Assembly: GCF_001045455.1 (NCBI RefSeq)
Contig: NZ_LFNE01000002.1
Location: 62,001 to 126,000 of the forward strand
DNA: 64,000 nucleotides
From: Chryseobacterium sp. FH2
GTDB lineage: Bacteria > Bacteroidota > Bacteroidia > Flavobacteriales > Weeksellaceae
Reading direction: 5' to 3'
This document shows, piece after piece, positions 16,902-25,664 of this stretch. Positions within the stretch are counted from its first letter, which is position 1. The number at the start of each line of letters is the position of its first letter. Position numbers and translations under genes: made by a program. The notes below the pieces were generated by a model. That model saw only the letters and a program-made list of their open reading frames with translations. It made no database searches and was not told the DNA's origin.

Positions 16902-17408
16902 ATGTCAACTCAAGCATCATCATCCCATGACGGCAAACATTTTGTCGTGCAAAAGGGTAAAGCTCAATGTAATCAGGGAAATCAATTTCCTCAGTATAAA
17001 GTAACTGCGCATCAAAAACATTTTTGGAACGATTCAGAAGGCAGTGCAGATTATCTTGCGGTAACCGAGGACGATTTACAATTCAACCCGCCTGGTCCCA
17101 GTTTTGGGCAGTGCAAGCTTAAACCTACATCCGGAGGTTATCTTCCCTGTTCGTTTGCCCCTGCCGGAAAATGGCAGAAGACCTATGAAAAAGTAAAAAT
17201 TATGGGCAAGAGTTGCGTTACAGAAATTTCTGAATTACAATGCGTGATTGGAGGAAAAATTACGGTAAAAGATCACGGGCAACGGGGAGAAATGAGCAAG
17301 CAAAATGTAAAAAATGCTGATAACAAAACGGTAGAGCATGTAAATCCTCTCGTGAAAATGGATGATTTCAAAGAGACTGTAGAAGAAAGTGAGATAGACG
17401 CTTATTAA
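16902..17408 (+). CDS. DUF4280 PAAR-like T6SS spike-tip protein
   Basis: This 168-residue protein matches the DUF4280 (PAAR-like) layout. It has an early HFVVQKGKAQCNQGNQFPQ segment and a central FGQCKLKP...GYLPCSFAP block with regularly placed cysteines. A KSCVTEISELQCVIGGKI-type end follows. PAAR-like proteins cap the VgrG spike and carry or recruit effectors. The hydrolase gene follows after 19 bases, so this is probably its loading tip. A polar tail rich in acidic residues (residues 135-168) may contact the effector. Confidence 0.85.
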   Translation: MSTQASSSHDGKHFVVQKGKAQCNQGNQFPQYKVTAHQKHFWNDSEGSADYLAVTEDDLQFNPPGPSFGQCKLKPTSGGYLPCSFAPAGKWQKTYEKVKIMGKSCVTEISELQCVIGGKITVKDHGQRGEMSKQNVKNADNKTVEHVNPLVKMDDFKETVEESEIDAY

Positions 17409-17427
17409 TCTTTAAAACACTTTCATC

Positions 17428-19722
17428 ATGGCAAAACAGGGAGTTTTAAAAATAACAGGAAATCCTTCTCCAAAAGTAGGAGAAAAAACTACATACAGTG
17501 TTGTAGAATGGTATCCTGCGACACCAAAAGAGAGCCGAAATCCGGCTTTGGTCACTTGGGAATTGTTTAAAAAACGTTCCAATGGAAAATTTACCTCTAC
17601 CAATATTAAGAAAAAAGGTGACGGGACTTTTACTTTTGGGGAAGTTGCTCATAAATACACTTATCGTCTGGAAGCTTATCTTCATGATCCTGAAGGCAAA
17701 GGGCCGATGACTATTGAAATTAATCCACAGGCGAATGCTGTTCCAAAAATCAATAAAGTAGAACTTCATTATATCGATGATTCTAAAGGAAGCGTCTTTA
17801 GCTATACTGAAAAACTGGTCGCAAAAGCACATACTGTGAATCTATCCAATAAAGAATTACTGTTTACTTTATGGGAAGACGATGCAAAAGGTGAAGGGCA
17901 TAATACCGGAAATTTATTTGTAGATGCTAAAAAAGGAACGGTAAATAAAGACGGATTGGCGCAGGTTGATTTTATGCTGACAAAAGCATTGATGCAAAAA
18001 GCAGTGCAGGGAGAAGCCGATCCAAAGGAACTGGAATTTTATGTGACGGTGGAATATTATCAGGATAAAAAACATGCAACAGGCAACGTTGATGTTAAAA
18101 ATCCAGATTATAAACCACCTGTTCAGCAATCAAAGCCTCAGGCTCCGGCACAGAAACCTAAAACTGCACAGCCTGCAGCTCCGCCGAAAGCTCAGGGTTC
18201 TCCTGCAGAAAAGAAACCTCAGTCTAAAAAAGAAGAGAAAGGTCTTTGGGATACCATGACAGACTGGTTATGGGATTGGGGCGAAAGCAAAGGAACCGTA
18301 AAACCTGAAAAAAAGCCTACTCAGCAAAAACCTGAAGGAAAAACGGAAACTGTTGTGAAAACAGAGCAGAAATCTGCTCCGGGCGAATGCTATTGTAAGA
18401 AAAAAGAAAACGAATTTTATTGGAGTAATAAATTAACCTGTAAACAACGTAAAAAGGTCTTAGAAGTTTGCGCCTCATTATGGGGTGAAGATAAAAAAGC
18501 CCAAAAAGCAAGCGAACTGATGTCTGTAATGCATCTGGAAACCGCTGCAACATTCGATCCTTCAAAAGATAATGGAGCAGGATATTCCGGATTGATACAG
18601 TTTAGCGATGCTTCTGCAAAATCTGTTGGGAGTACGAGAGCGGAGCTGAGAAAAATGACTTTTATAGAACAGATGGATTATGTCAAAAAGTATTTCGAGA
18701 AGAAAAAAGATTCTCTGAATACAATGACGGATCTTTATCTTTTAGTTTTAAAACAGAATGCAGTAGGACAAGGCGGAAATCCGGATTATGTTTTGTTTGA
18801 TGAAAGCGTTTCCGTTCCGGATGAGCCTTACAACGTAAATAATTTGAGCAAGGAACCCTGGGTTACAAAATACGGATATTCCAGTAACCCCGCATTTATG
18901 AGAGAAGAAGGAGAATTTGCGAATAAAAGACAGTTTAAATCTTATTCAAAAGGACTGATCAGCAGAAGGGGTTTTGAGAATGGGAAAACATATGTCTGGG
19001 AGGTGACGGATGTTTTAACGAAAGAACATTATAATTTAGGTGTCGGACACGTTTTTAAGGAAACCTGTGAAGATAAGCCTGAAGAAAAGAAAAAAGTAAC
19101 GGGGACCAGAGCACCCTGGATGACAACCGTGATGGCAGAAGCCAAAAATTATGGAGGCTATGATGAAGGTGATGATCCTTTGAATGCAAGAATTAAAGGT
19201 GAATATTTTTCAATTAAAAACGAATTTACAACCAACAAAACAGATCCTACATCCATTTCCTGGTGTGCGGCTTTTGCAAGTTGGTGCTTACAAAAGGCAG
19301 GATATGCCAATCCGAGTTCGTGTCGAGCATTAGAATTTAATCCAGCCTATATGCACGACGGGCCTGATAAACCAGACAGACCTTCGGGAATGAGAAAAAT
19401 TACAAAGCCTACTTATGGGTGTATCGTTGTCTGGAAAAATAAAAAAGGGGGCGGAGGACACGTTGGTTTCCATTACGGATACGAATCTAACGGAAATATC
19501 GTTCCTATTGGAGGGAATCAGGGAAGTAGCCTGAAATTCAGCAGCAGGAGCCCGGACGGAGATTACGGGCAGACAATTGTAGGGTATTTTCTGCCCGAAG
19601 ATTATGAAGATAACGCTGCAGACGAGTTTACAGCAGATGAAAAGAAATTAGATCCAAAAGCATTAAATAAGAGTGATTTACTTAAAAAATCTAATGAGGA
19701 AATCAGTGGAAAAACTACATAA
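17428..19722 (+). CDS. Two-domain peptidoglycan hydrolase, candidate T6SS effector
   Basis: This is a 764-residue modular protein. Residues 1-215 are beta-rich and Ig-like; about 230-320 is a Pro/Lys/Gln-rich linker. About 330-540 is lysozyme/SLT-like, with the probable catalytic Glu371 in MHLETAATFDPS followed by GAGYSGLIQFSD. About 560-720 is a TIGR02594/CHAP-type amidase, with Cys613 in SISWCAAFASW and His near 678 in GGHVGFHYG. It would cut both glycan strands and peptides of murein in a target's periplasm. It lacks a signal peptide, sits behind a PAAR-like gene and precedes a lipoprotein gene, which together indicate a T6SS effector. Confidence 0.85.
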   Translation: MAKQGVLKITGNPSPKVGEKTTYSVVEWYPATPKESRNPALVTWELFKKRSNGKFTSTNIKKKGDGTFTFGEVAHKYTYRLEAYLHDPEGKGPMTIEINPQANAVPKINKVELHYIDDSKGSVFSYTEKLVAKAHTVNLSNKELLFTLWEDDAKGEGHNTGNLFVDAKKGTVNKDGLAQVDFMLTKALMQKAVQGEADPKELEFYVTVEYYQDKKHATGNVDVKNPDYKPPVQQSKPQAPAQKPKTAQPAAPPKAQGSPAEKKPQSKKEEKGLWDTMTDWLWDWGESKGTVKPEKKPTQQKPEGKTETVVKTEQKSAPGECYCKKKENEFYWSNKLTCKQRKKVLEVCASLWGEDKKAQKASELMSVMHLETAATFDPSKDNGAGYSGLIQFSDASAKSVGSTRAELRKMTFIEQMDYVKKYFEKKKDSLNTMTDLYLLVLKQNAVGQGGNPDYVLFDESVSVPDEPYNVNNLSKEPWVTKYGYSSNPAFMREEGEFANKRQFKSYSKGLISRRGFENGKTYVWEVTDVLTKEHYNLGVGHVFKETCEDKPEEKKKVTGTRAPWMTTVMAEAKNYGGYDEGDDPLNARIKGEYFSIKNEFTTNKTDPTSISWCAAFASWCLQKAGYANPSSCRALEFNPAYMHDGPDKPDRPSGMRKITKPTYGCIVVWKNKKGGGGHVGFHYGYESNGNIVPIGGNQGSSLKFSSRSPDGDYGQTIVGYFLPEDYEDNAADEFTADEKKLDPKALNKSDLLKKSNEEISGKTT

Positions 19723-19729
19723 TAGATTT

Positions 19730-20911
19730 ATGAAAAAAGGAGTAGTACTTACAAGTTTATTGATCACATTTTTAGTTTCTTGTCAAAAAGAGACTCAAAA
19801 GGATGATAAAAATTATCAATCACAAAACAGCATTTCTATGAATAAAGAAGTAGATATTTTAAAAAATCAATTGAAAAAAGGTTTAAAAGCAACCGTGGGA
19901 GATGCTGTGGATTATCAAATTGAATATAATGATGAAGATGTGAAAGCAGAAGGACAAATTGTAAAGGATATTTTGAAGCAAAATGGCTACAAACCTTTAA
20001 CAAATGATGAATTCAATGCTAGGATCAAGGAAGTTTTTCAGCGTCAGATTGATACGGCGTCTGATAAAGAATATTTGTATGTCAATTTAATAGCTCCTTG
20101 TAGTAATGAGGTTGTTTTTTATAAAAATAATCTGATTGATTATGATGGTATTTTTGTTTATAAAAAAAATAATTTTATTGCTCCATTGTTTGCGATTCCT
20201 GAACTGATTGATTATCAGGATAAATATCCTGAAGTAATTCATTTTGAAGAAAATCTTTCCGGTGATTACAAAAGTCCCGAAGGTGATAAAGTCGTCATGA
20301 AAAAATGGATGAATGAAAAAGATTTGAAACAAAAAAGATACGAAAACATTCAGTCGATAGTCGCTAGAAACAAATATCTTTTTAATAACAGCAAAGCAGA
20401 CTTTGTTTGGTTGAAAACAAATGATGAGGTATTTTTAAAATCTTTAGTGAAAACTTTTGGTTATGTAAAAGATCCTGAACTGTTAAGTTTCGTATTAAAT
20501 AGTGATTACAAAAACCCACCAGAACTTGAAAAAATTCTTTGGAATAAGAGATGTAGCGGAGAGATTGTTTTCAACAAAGAAGTGATGGACGTGATTTCTC
20601 ATTCCAAATCTGAAGAGCAGAGATCTTATCTTGCAGCGATTCAGGAGTATATTGTAAAAGAAATTTTAAATAAAAAATCTAGTATGAGTTTTGCGAAAAA
20701 AGCAGAAATATTAGGTAAGCTGGCTTATTATGGAGAAAAAATGGGAGAAAAAGTGGGAATGCAGTATCAGTTTTTCAGCTCTTTAAATTCAATAGACGGA
20801 AAACAATATGAACATGAATTTAAAAAGAATAACTATTACCATCTTCCTGATTTTAAAAATGTTTGGGAAGAAACAAAAATGGGTGGCGTTGCTCTCCCGG
20901 GAATGGAATAA
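19730..20911 (+). CDS. Lipoprotein, probable immunity protein for the murein hydrolase
   Basis: From the ATG at 19730 (7 bases after the effector stop) the product is 393 residues and starts with a lipoprotein signal (MKKGVVLTSLLITFLVSCQ). I do not recognise a domain; the mature part is charged and mixed alpha/beta. A periplasmic lipoprotein placed directly behind a murein-degrading effector is the usual form of a cognate immunity protein. The role is inferred from position and predicted location. A terminator follows within a few bases. Confidence 0.72.
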   Translation: MKKGVVLTSLLITFLVSCQKETQKDDKNYQSQNSISMNKEVDILKNQLKKGLKATVGDAVDYQIEYNDEDVKAEGQIVKDILKQNGYKPLTNDEFNARIKEVFQRQIDTASDKEYLYVNLIAPCSNEVVFYKNNLIDYDGIFVYKKNNFIAPLFAIPELIDYQDKYPEVIHFEENLSGDYKSPEGDKVVMKKWMNEKDLKQKRYENIQSIVARNKYLFNNSKADFVWLKTNDEVFLKSLVKTFGYVKDPELLSFVLNSDYKNPPELEKILWNKRCSGEIVFNKEVMDVISHSKSEEQRSYLAAIQEYIVKEILNKKSSMSFAKKAEILGKLAYYGEKMGEKVGMQYQFFSSLNSIDGKQYEHEFKKNNYYHLPDFKNVWEETKMGGVALPGME

Positions 20912-21304
20912 ATGAAAGAGGCTTTTAGAGTCTCTTTTTTCTTTTAGGAATAGAATTTTAATGTAAATTATCTTTTAGAATAATTTATTCTTTAAAATTT
21001 GAAAAGAATATGCTGTAATTAACCATTCTAAATGGGGTTTGTTATTTATCACAACATAATGATTAATTTTGTAACCGGATTCAAAGATAGAACCTCTGTT
21101 TTTAATATTATTTCTTAATTAGACGGTTTAGATTTAGAAGTTCAGATTAATATTTAATATATTTTTAAGAGCAGTATACATTTGTGTACTGTTTTTTTGT
21201 TTAAAATATATTAATATTAGCTTTTCGTGAAATTAAATTAATTAAAAACTGTTTTGAGTAAGAAATTTTTTAGATAAATTTGGTTTATACCAAAAAACAA
21301 AAAT
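20912..21304 (+). promoter_or_regulatory. Intergenic region with two terminators and a promoter
   Basis: This 393-base gap holds a terminator at 20915-20940 (AAAGAGGCT stem, T-run) for the effector operon. A second hairpin with a T-run lies at 21172-21198 (CAGTATACA/TGTGTACTG). A well-formed promoter for the next gene follows: TTTG at 21253-21256, 18 bases, TAAATTTG at 21275-21282. The stretch 20945-21170 has no coding frame. Because a terminator without a visible gene ends at 21198, a small RNA or a lost gene between 20950 and 21198 is possible. Confidence 0.65.
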
Positions 21305-22261
21305 ATGATTGTTCATTTTATTCTTCCCGGAGAAACTTTAGAAAGTGTCTCTGAGGATATAAAATTAGAAAATCCACAATACTTAAAAGATTATCATAAT
21401 AAACTATGTGCAAAGGAAGATTATATTCATGAAGATTTGATTCCCAGAAAAAAACTTTTGATTCCTGATGCTATTAAAATCATAGAATTTAACGAGAAGA
21501 ATGATGCTCCCTGCAAAAGTCCGGCTCAAAATCCTCAAATTATATTTAATCCTGAAACTTTAAATAAAAAATATACTGTTGATATCATAGAAACTAAAGA
21601 GAAAGATGATGGAATCACTAGAAATTCTCTGTTTTTTGAAGTACATCTGAAGTGGATCAGGAAAGAAGAAGAAAATCATGTTTTTCATTTTTTTAAAAAT
21701 GAAATTTCCGGCAGTAACGACTGTAAAATGACAGATTTGGCAACAGAATGTATCCGTTCCTTAAAAGAATTTGTTATCAGGACAGATTCGAGAGGAGCTA
21801 TTGTGAGTATCAGTCTTCAAAAAGAGATTATTGATGGTTTTCAAAATATAAAAGAGCGACTGATAGATCTATTTCCTGATCAATATGCAAGGATTTATAT
21901 TGATGAATTTGAATATGCAGTTTTAAATGATAAAGTTTTCAATAAAAGAATGAAAGAAGATACTTTTATTAAAACTTATTTTGCTCCTGTAAGAAATGAT
22001 TTTAGGAATGGTAAATCTTATTTCAAACAACTCATTTATGATGATATTTTTCTTGATATTGAACAAAAGGTAAGAAATAATTCTTCTCAGGAATTTGATT
22101 TTCTACAGATTGGCAGAATGGAAGAAAACGCCGTAAAATACAAAGGAGAGTATAGTCTTCATCCTGAAAATGGAATCATAAAAAAAGCAGAAATTTATTA
22201 TTCCGTTTCCCGGTTTGGTGCAAAACATTTCACCCATATAATTATTGATGAAATGTTTTAA
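21305..22261 (+). CDS. Uncharacterised protein with LysM-like N-terminus in the T6SS locus
   Basis: This 318-residue protein has an N-terminal LysM-like stretch (VHFILPGETLESVSEDI, then NPQYLKDYHN, then DLIPRKKLLIP) without a signal peptide. The remaining 240 residues are alpha/beta and unknown to me. Cytoplasmic LysM-like modules occur in contractile-injection machines (for example phage gp53-type baseplate proteins), where they join hub and baseplate. A spike or hub adaptor role is therefore plausible, by inference. It has its own promoter and lies before hcp1. Confidence 0.65.
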   Translation: MIVHFILPGETLESVSEDIKLENPQYLKDYHNKLCAKEDYIHEDLIPRKKLLIPDAIKIIEFNEKNDAPCKSPAQNPQIIFNPETLNKKYTVDIIETKEKDDGITRNSLFFEVHLKWIRKEEENHVFHFFKNEISGSNDCKMTDLATECIRSLKEFVIRTDSRGAIVSISLQKEIIDGFQNIKERLIDLFPDQYARIYIDEFEYAVLNDKVFNKRMKEDTFIKTYFAPVRNDFRNGKSYFKQLIYDDIFLDIEQKVRNNSSQEFDFLQIGRMEENAVKYKGEYSLHPENGIIKKAEIYYSVSRFGAKHFTHIIIDEMF

Positions 22262-22304
22262 ACTATTATTAATAAAGACATTTTAAATTAATGTTAAGTC
22301 ATTT

Positions 22305-22341
22305 GTCGTAGAATTACGACATCAAATCGTAGAATTACGAC
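22305..22341 (+). promoter_or_regulatory. Tandem palindromic operator upstream of hcp1
   Basis: Two 16-base palindromes, GTCGTA-GAAT-TACGAC (22305-22320) and ATCGTA-GAAT-TACGAC (22326-22341), are spaced 21 bases start to start. The second ends exactly 49 bases before the -7 box TATCTTTG. The same geometry recurs before hcp2 with compensatory changes in the arms, pointing to a shared activator or repressor site. Confidence 0.7.
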
Positions 22342-22390
22342 AAAAATTCAAATTAATTGTGAAAAATTTTCAAAACTAATTTTCCGGTTT

Positions 22391-22398
22391 TATCTTTG
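22391..22398 (+). promoter_or_regulatory. -7 box (TATCTTTG) of hcp1
   Basis: TATCTTTG lies 54 bases before the hcp1 ATG. There is no TTTG at the -33 distance, which fits a promoter needing an activator. The leader from about 22405 to the ATG is nearly identical to that of hcp2. Confidence 0.65.
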
Positions 22399-22452
22399 TG
22401 TAACAATCAATCACTGAATCACAAAATATTAACGATTAAAATTTACAAATCA

Positions 22453-22856
22453 TGGCAGCAAATTCAAGAGGAATCTTAAAATTCAACGGAGGAGAAGGTC
22501 AAAAATTATTGAAGCTAAACTACAGTGTTTCCAGATCAACAGACGTATCAGGTCGAGTAGCTTCAGATCCTTCTAACGCAATTATCAAGCTTACTATCGA
22601 GGCTACAGAAAAATCTGATGTATTAGAAAGCTTACTAAACGGAAAATACAAGCCTACACAAGGTGAAATTACATTCAACAAATCTCACGAAGAAGGAACT
22701 TTGATTACTCTGAACTGGGAAAACGGATATGTAATTCAGCACGAGGTAGATTTCGATGCAGTAGACGAAAACAGTATGTTGATCAGCTTTATCGTAAGTG
22801 CAGAGAAAATCAACTACGGTAATGCAGCTTATGAAGGTCTATGGCCGGGAGCTTAA
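22453..22856 (+). CDS. tssD: Hcp/TssD tube protein, copy 1
   Basis: The start codon ATG is at 22452-22454. The protein has 134 residues and begins MAANSRGILKFNGGEGQKLL, the compact Bacteroidota TssD type. TssD hexamers stack into the secreted tube that carries small effectors and the VgrG spike. It differs from copy 2 (31605-32009) at only four residues. It is preceded by the tandem palindromic operator and followed by a terminator at 22890-22920, so it is probably made as an abundant monocistronic transcript. Confidence 0.92.
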
Positions 22857-22889
22857 TTTTAAATAATTAAAATTTAACATTCAGATATC

Positions 22890-22920
22890 AAAAGACTGTC
22901 CCAAAAAGACGGTCTTTTTT
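22890..22920 (+). terminator. Terminator of hcp1
   Basis: AAAAGACTGTC and GACGGTCTTTT form an 11-bp stem (one G-T pair) with a 7-base loop and a long T-run. The rest of the gap to clpV (22921-23135) is AT-rich with no coding frame. Confidence 0.85.
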
Positions 22921-23135
22921 TTCCATTTTGGGAATAAAAATACTATGCTTTGAATAATATTGTATGTCACATTTTTAAGACATATTTTATGTTGTCAAAA
23001 AAAACTAATATCTTAGTATTTAATTAAAATTTTTAATGATAACGGATTGATTTTTGATTAAAATTTAACAAAAACATAATCATTAGAGAATACACCATCA
23101 CCAAAAGATATTATTAATTTGAGAAAAATACAACA

Positions 23136-25643
23136 ATGGGAGTACTAGTAACCAACGAAACAGTAAAACAGCTTTTTCATATTGCCCAGTCTATCGCAAG
23201 GGAAAATTATAATGCAACATACGGTGGACCTCATATTTTACAGGCTTTAATGCATAAAGATATTGGTCTCAATGAATTTCTGAAAAGCATTGATAAGGAT
23301 CCCGGCTATTTTTATGAATGGGCCGATGTGAGAATCGAAGATTATCCCAAAACTACGCATCTTCCAAATGAGGTGGGAGAGGATGAATTGGTGAATAACA
23401 TTGTGGAAGAAGCAGATGATATTCGTTTAAAACTTGGTCTGGACGAAATTACCCCAATTTGTATTTTGACTGCTATTGTAAAACCTCAGGTTGCTTTTAC
23501 TTTGCAACAGCTTAAATCTCTGCCACTTAGAGAACATGAGGTTTTTAATTTATATAGAAAAGATACTCCCTACGAAAATTTAGAAAATGGAAACTTTTCG
23601 TCGATTTTTTCAAATGGTTCAGAGTATTCAGATAATTCTTTTCCTTCAATTAAGAGCTATTGTGTAGACAGAACAGCTCAAGCCAGAAAAGGGGAACTCG
23701 AAAATATCATCGGGAGAGATAAGGAACTCAGAATGCTGGTTGAAATTCTTTGCCGGAGAAGTAAACCCAATGTGATTATCATTGGGGAACCTGGAGTAGG
23801 CAAAACAGCTTTAGTAGAAGGTTTTGCGATTGAAATTACAAAAGGGAATGTCCCTGAAATGTTGAAAAACGGTACTCTTTTAGAATTGGATACAGGTGCG
23901 TTATTAGCAGGAACTTCTTATAAAGGTGAAATCGAAGATCGTCTTAAAAAAGTAATCAATGAATGTAAAAAGATTGAAAAAGCAATTCTTTTCATCGATG
24001 AAATTCACACACTTCTCGATCCGAAAGGGAGTATTGGAAATGTTGCCAATCTTTTGAAACCCGAATTGGCAAGAGGTGAAATTACTGTAATCGGGGCAAC
24101 AACCCAGGAAGAATACAGAAAAATTATTGAGCCGGAACAGGCTTTTAACCGTCGTTTTGAAGTATTGACGGTGAATGAGCCTGATGAAAAAACTTGTGTC
24201 AAAATGATTGACGTTCTTTTGGAAGGTTACAAAAAGCACCATGGAATTGAAGTGGAAAAAACAGCATTGCCGGAATGTGTACGTTTGGCAAAAAGGTATG
24301 CTAAAGGGAAAAAATTACCGGATGCAGCTATTGACTTGTTAGACAGAACAATGGCAGCGATCAAAATGCTTGACGAACTTTCAGAGAAAGAACTGGAAAG
24401 CTGGAAAACAAGCTATGATCAAATCTTAACAGAAGAATTTTTTGATGAAAAAGATAAAGCCGATGAATTGATTTGGACGTATAATTTATTAAGAGATAAA
24501 ATTAGTCCGATTTTATGGGGTTCCTTGAGTGAGCAGCCTCAAATCGACAATTCTATGCCTGTGGAGGAAATTCAGAAAATAATTGAAGAAACCTATTCTG
24601 AACTTCTTCAACATGCGTCAGTAAAGAGAGAAAAAGTAGATCGTCTGGAACTGGCGGCTGTAATGGCAGCAAAAACCAACATTCCTATTGGCAAGATTCA
24701 GGCTCAGGAAAAGGAAAAACTGTTGAATATGGAAGGTCTTTTAATGAATCGGGTTGTCGGGCAGGATCATGCTTTGAAGATCCTTTCGGATGCGATTGTT
24801 GAAAACCGAAGCGGATTGAATAAACCAGGGCAGCCAATCGGGTCATTCTTCCTTCTGGGACCTACCGGAACCGGGAAAACTGAGTTGGCAAAATCTATGG
24901 CGGAACTGCTTTTCAATGATGAAAAAGCAATGGTTCGTTTTGATATGTCCGAATTTAAAGAAGAACATTCAGCAGCACTTTTATACGGTGCCCCTCCGGG
25001 ATATGTTGGTTACGAGGAAGGAGGTATGTTGGTGAATAAAATCAGGCAACAACCTTATACGGTTGTGCTATTTGACGAAATTGAAAAAGCGCATCACTCG
25101 GTTTTTGATGTCTTTTTACAGATTATGGACGAAGGAAAAGTTCATGATAAGCTTGGGAAAGAAGGAGATTTCAGTAATGCTTTAATTTTATTCACTTCAA
25201 ACATTGGAAGTGAAGAAATTGTAAAGCAGTTTGAAGAAGGTAAAGTACCGGAATCATCTTCATTAATGCAGATTATGTCAAATTCAGGACGTTTCAGGCC
25301 GGAATTTTTAGCAAGAATTACGGAAATTATCCCTTTTGCACCTATTACGGAATCTATTGCCGAGAGAATTTTTAATATTCAGTTAAAATCACTCCATACT
25401 TCATTAACGAGATTGGGGATTACCCTGAAAATCACAGACGAAGCCGTGAAAAACCTAGCCTTAGGAGGTTTCAGCAGTAAATATGGAGCAAGGCAGATTT
25501 CCGGGGTTATTCGATCGCAGCTGGCAAGACCGATTTCGAAAATGATTGTGAGGGAAGAGGTGAAATCCGGACAAACAATTGATGTAGACTGGAATAAAAA
25601 CGAAGAAAAATTAAGTTGGAAAGTAGATGAAGACAAACGGTAA
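23136..25643 (+). CDS. clpV: ClpV/TssH AAA+ sheath-recycling ATPase
   Basis: This 835-residue HSP100 protein has a Clp N-domain (1-150), a first AAA+ module with GEPGVGKTA near residue 219 and AILFIDEIHTLL, and a second with GPTGTGKTE near 575 and VVLFDEIEKAH. The FSNALILFTSNIGSEEI segment is typical of Clp second modules. In a T6SS locus this is the ATPase that disassembles contracted sheath in the cytoplasm. It is downstream of hcp1 but behind a terminator, so it probably has its own weak promoter. It is followed after 21 bases by a lytic transglycosylase. Confidence 0.9.
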   Translation: MGVLVTNETVKQLFHIAQSIARENYNATYGGPHILQALMHKDIGLNEFLKSIDKDPGYFYEWADVRIEDYPKTTHLPNEVGEDELVNNIVEEADDIRLKLGLDEITPICILTAIVKPQVAFTLQQLKSLPLREHEVFNLYRKDTPYENLENGNFSSIFSNGSEYSDNSFPSIKSYCVDRTAQARKGELENIIGRDKELRMLVEILCRRSKPNVIIIGEPGVGKTALVEGFAIEITKGNVPEMLKNGTLLELDTGALLAGTSYKGEIEDRLKKVINECKKIEKAILFIDEIHTLLDPKGSIGNVANLLKPELARGEITVIGATTQEEYRKIIEPEQAFNRRFEVLTVNEPDEKTCVKMIDVLLEGYKKHHGIEVEKTALPECVRLAKRYAKGKKLPDAAIDLLDRTMAAIKMLDELSEKELESWKTSYDQILTEEFFDEKDKADELIWTYNLLRDKISPILWGSLSEQPQIDNSMPVEEIQKIIEETYSELLQHASVKREKVDRLELAAVMAAKTNIPIGKIQAQEKEKLLNMEGLLMNRVVGQDHALKILSDAIVENRSGLNKPGQPIGSFFLLGPTGTGKTELAKSMAELLFNDEKAMVRFDMSEFKEEHSAALLYGAPPGYVGYEEGGMLVNKIRQQPYTVVLFDEIEKAHHSVFDVFLQIMDEGKVHDKLGKEGDFSNALILFTSNIGSEEIVKQFEEGKVPESSSLMQIMSNSGRFRPEFLARITEIIPFAPITESIAERIFNIQLKSLHTSLTRLGITLKITDEAVKNLALGGFSSKYGARQISGVIRSQLARPISKMIVREEVKSGQTIDVDWNKNEEKLSWKVDEDKR

Positions 25644-25664
25644 AACTTACCAAAAGAAATTAAT

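Noticed and set aside
22305..22341. CRISPR-like direct repeats before hcp1
   Set aside because: Only two units with a 5-base gap, no spacers and no cas genes; they form a palindromic operator instead.
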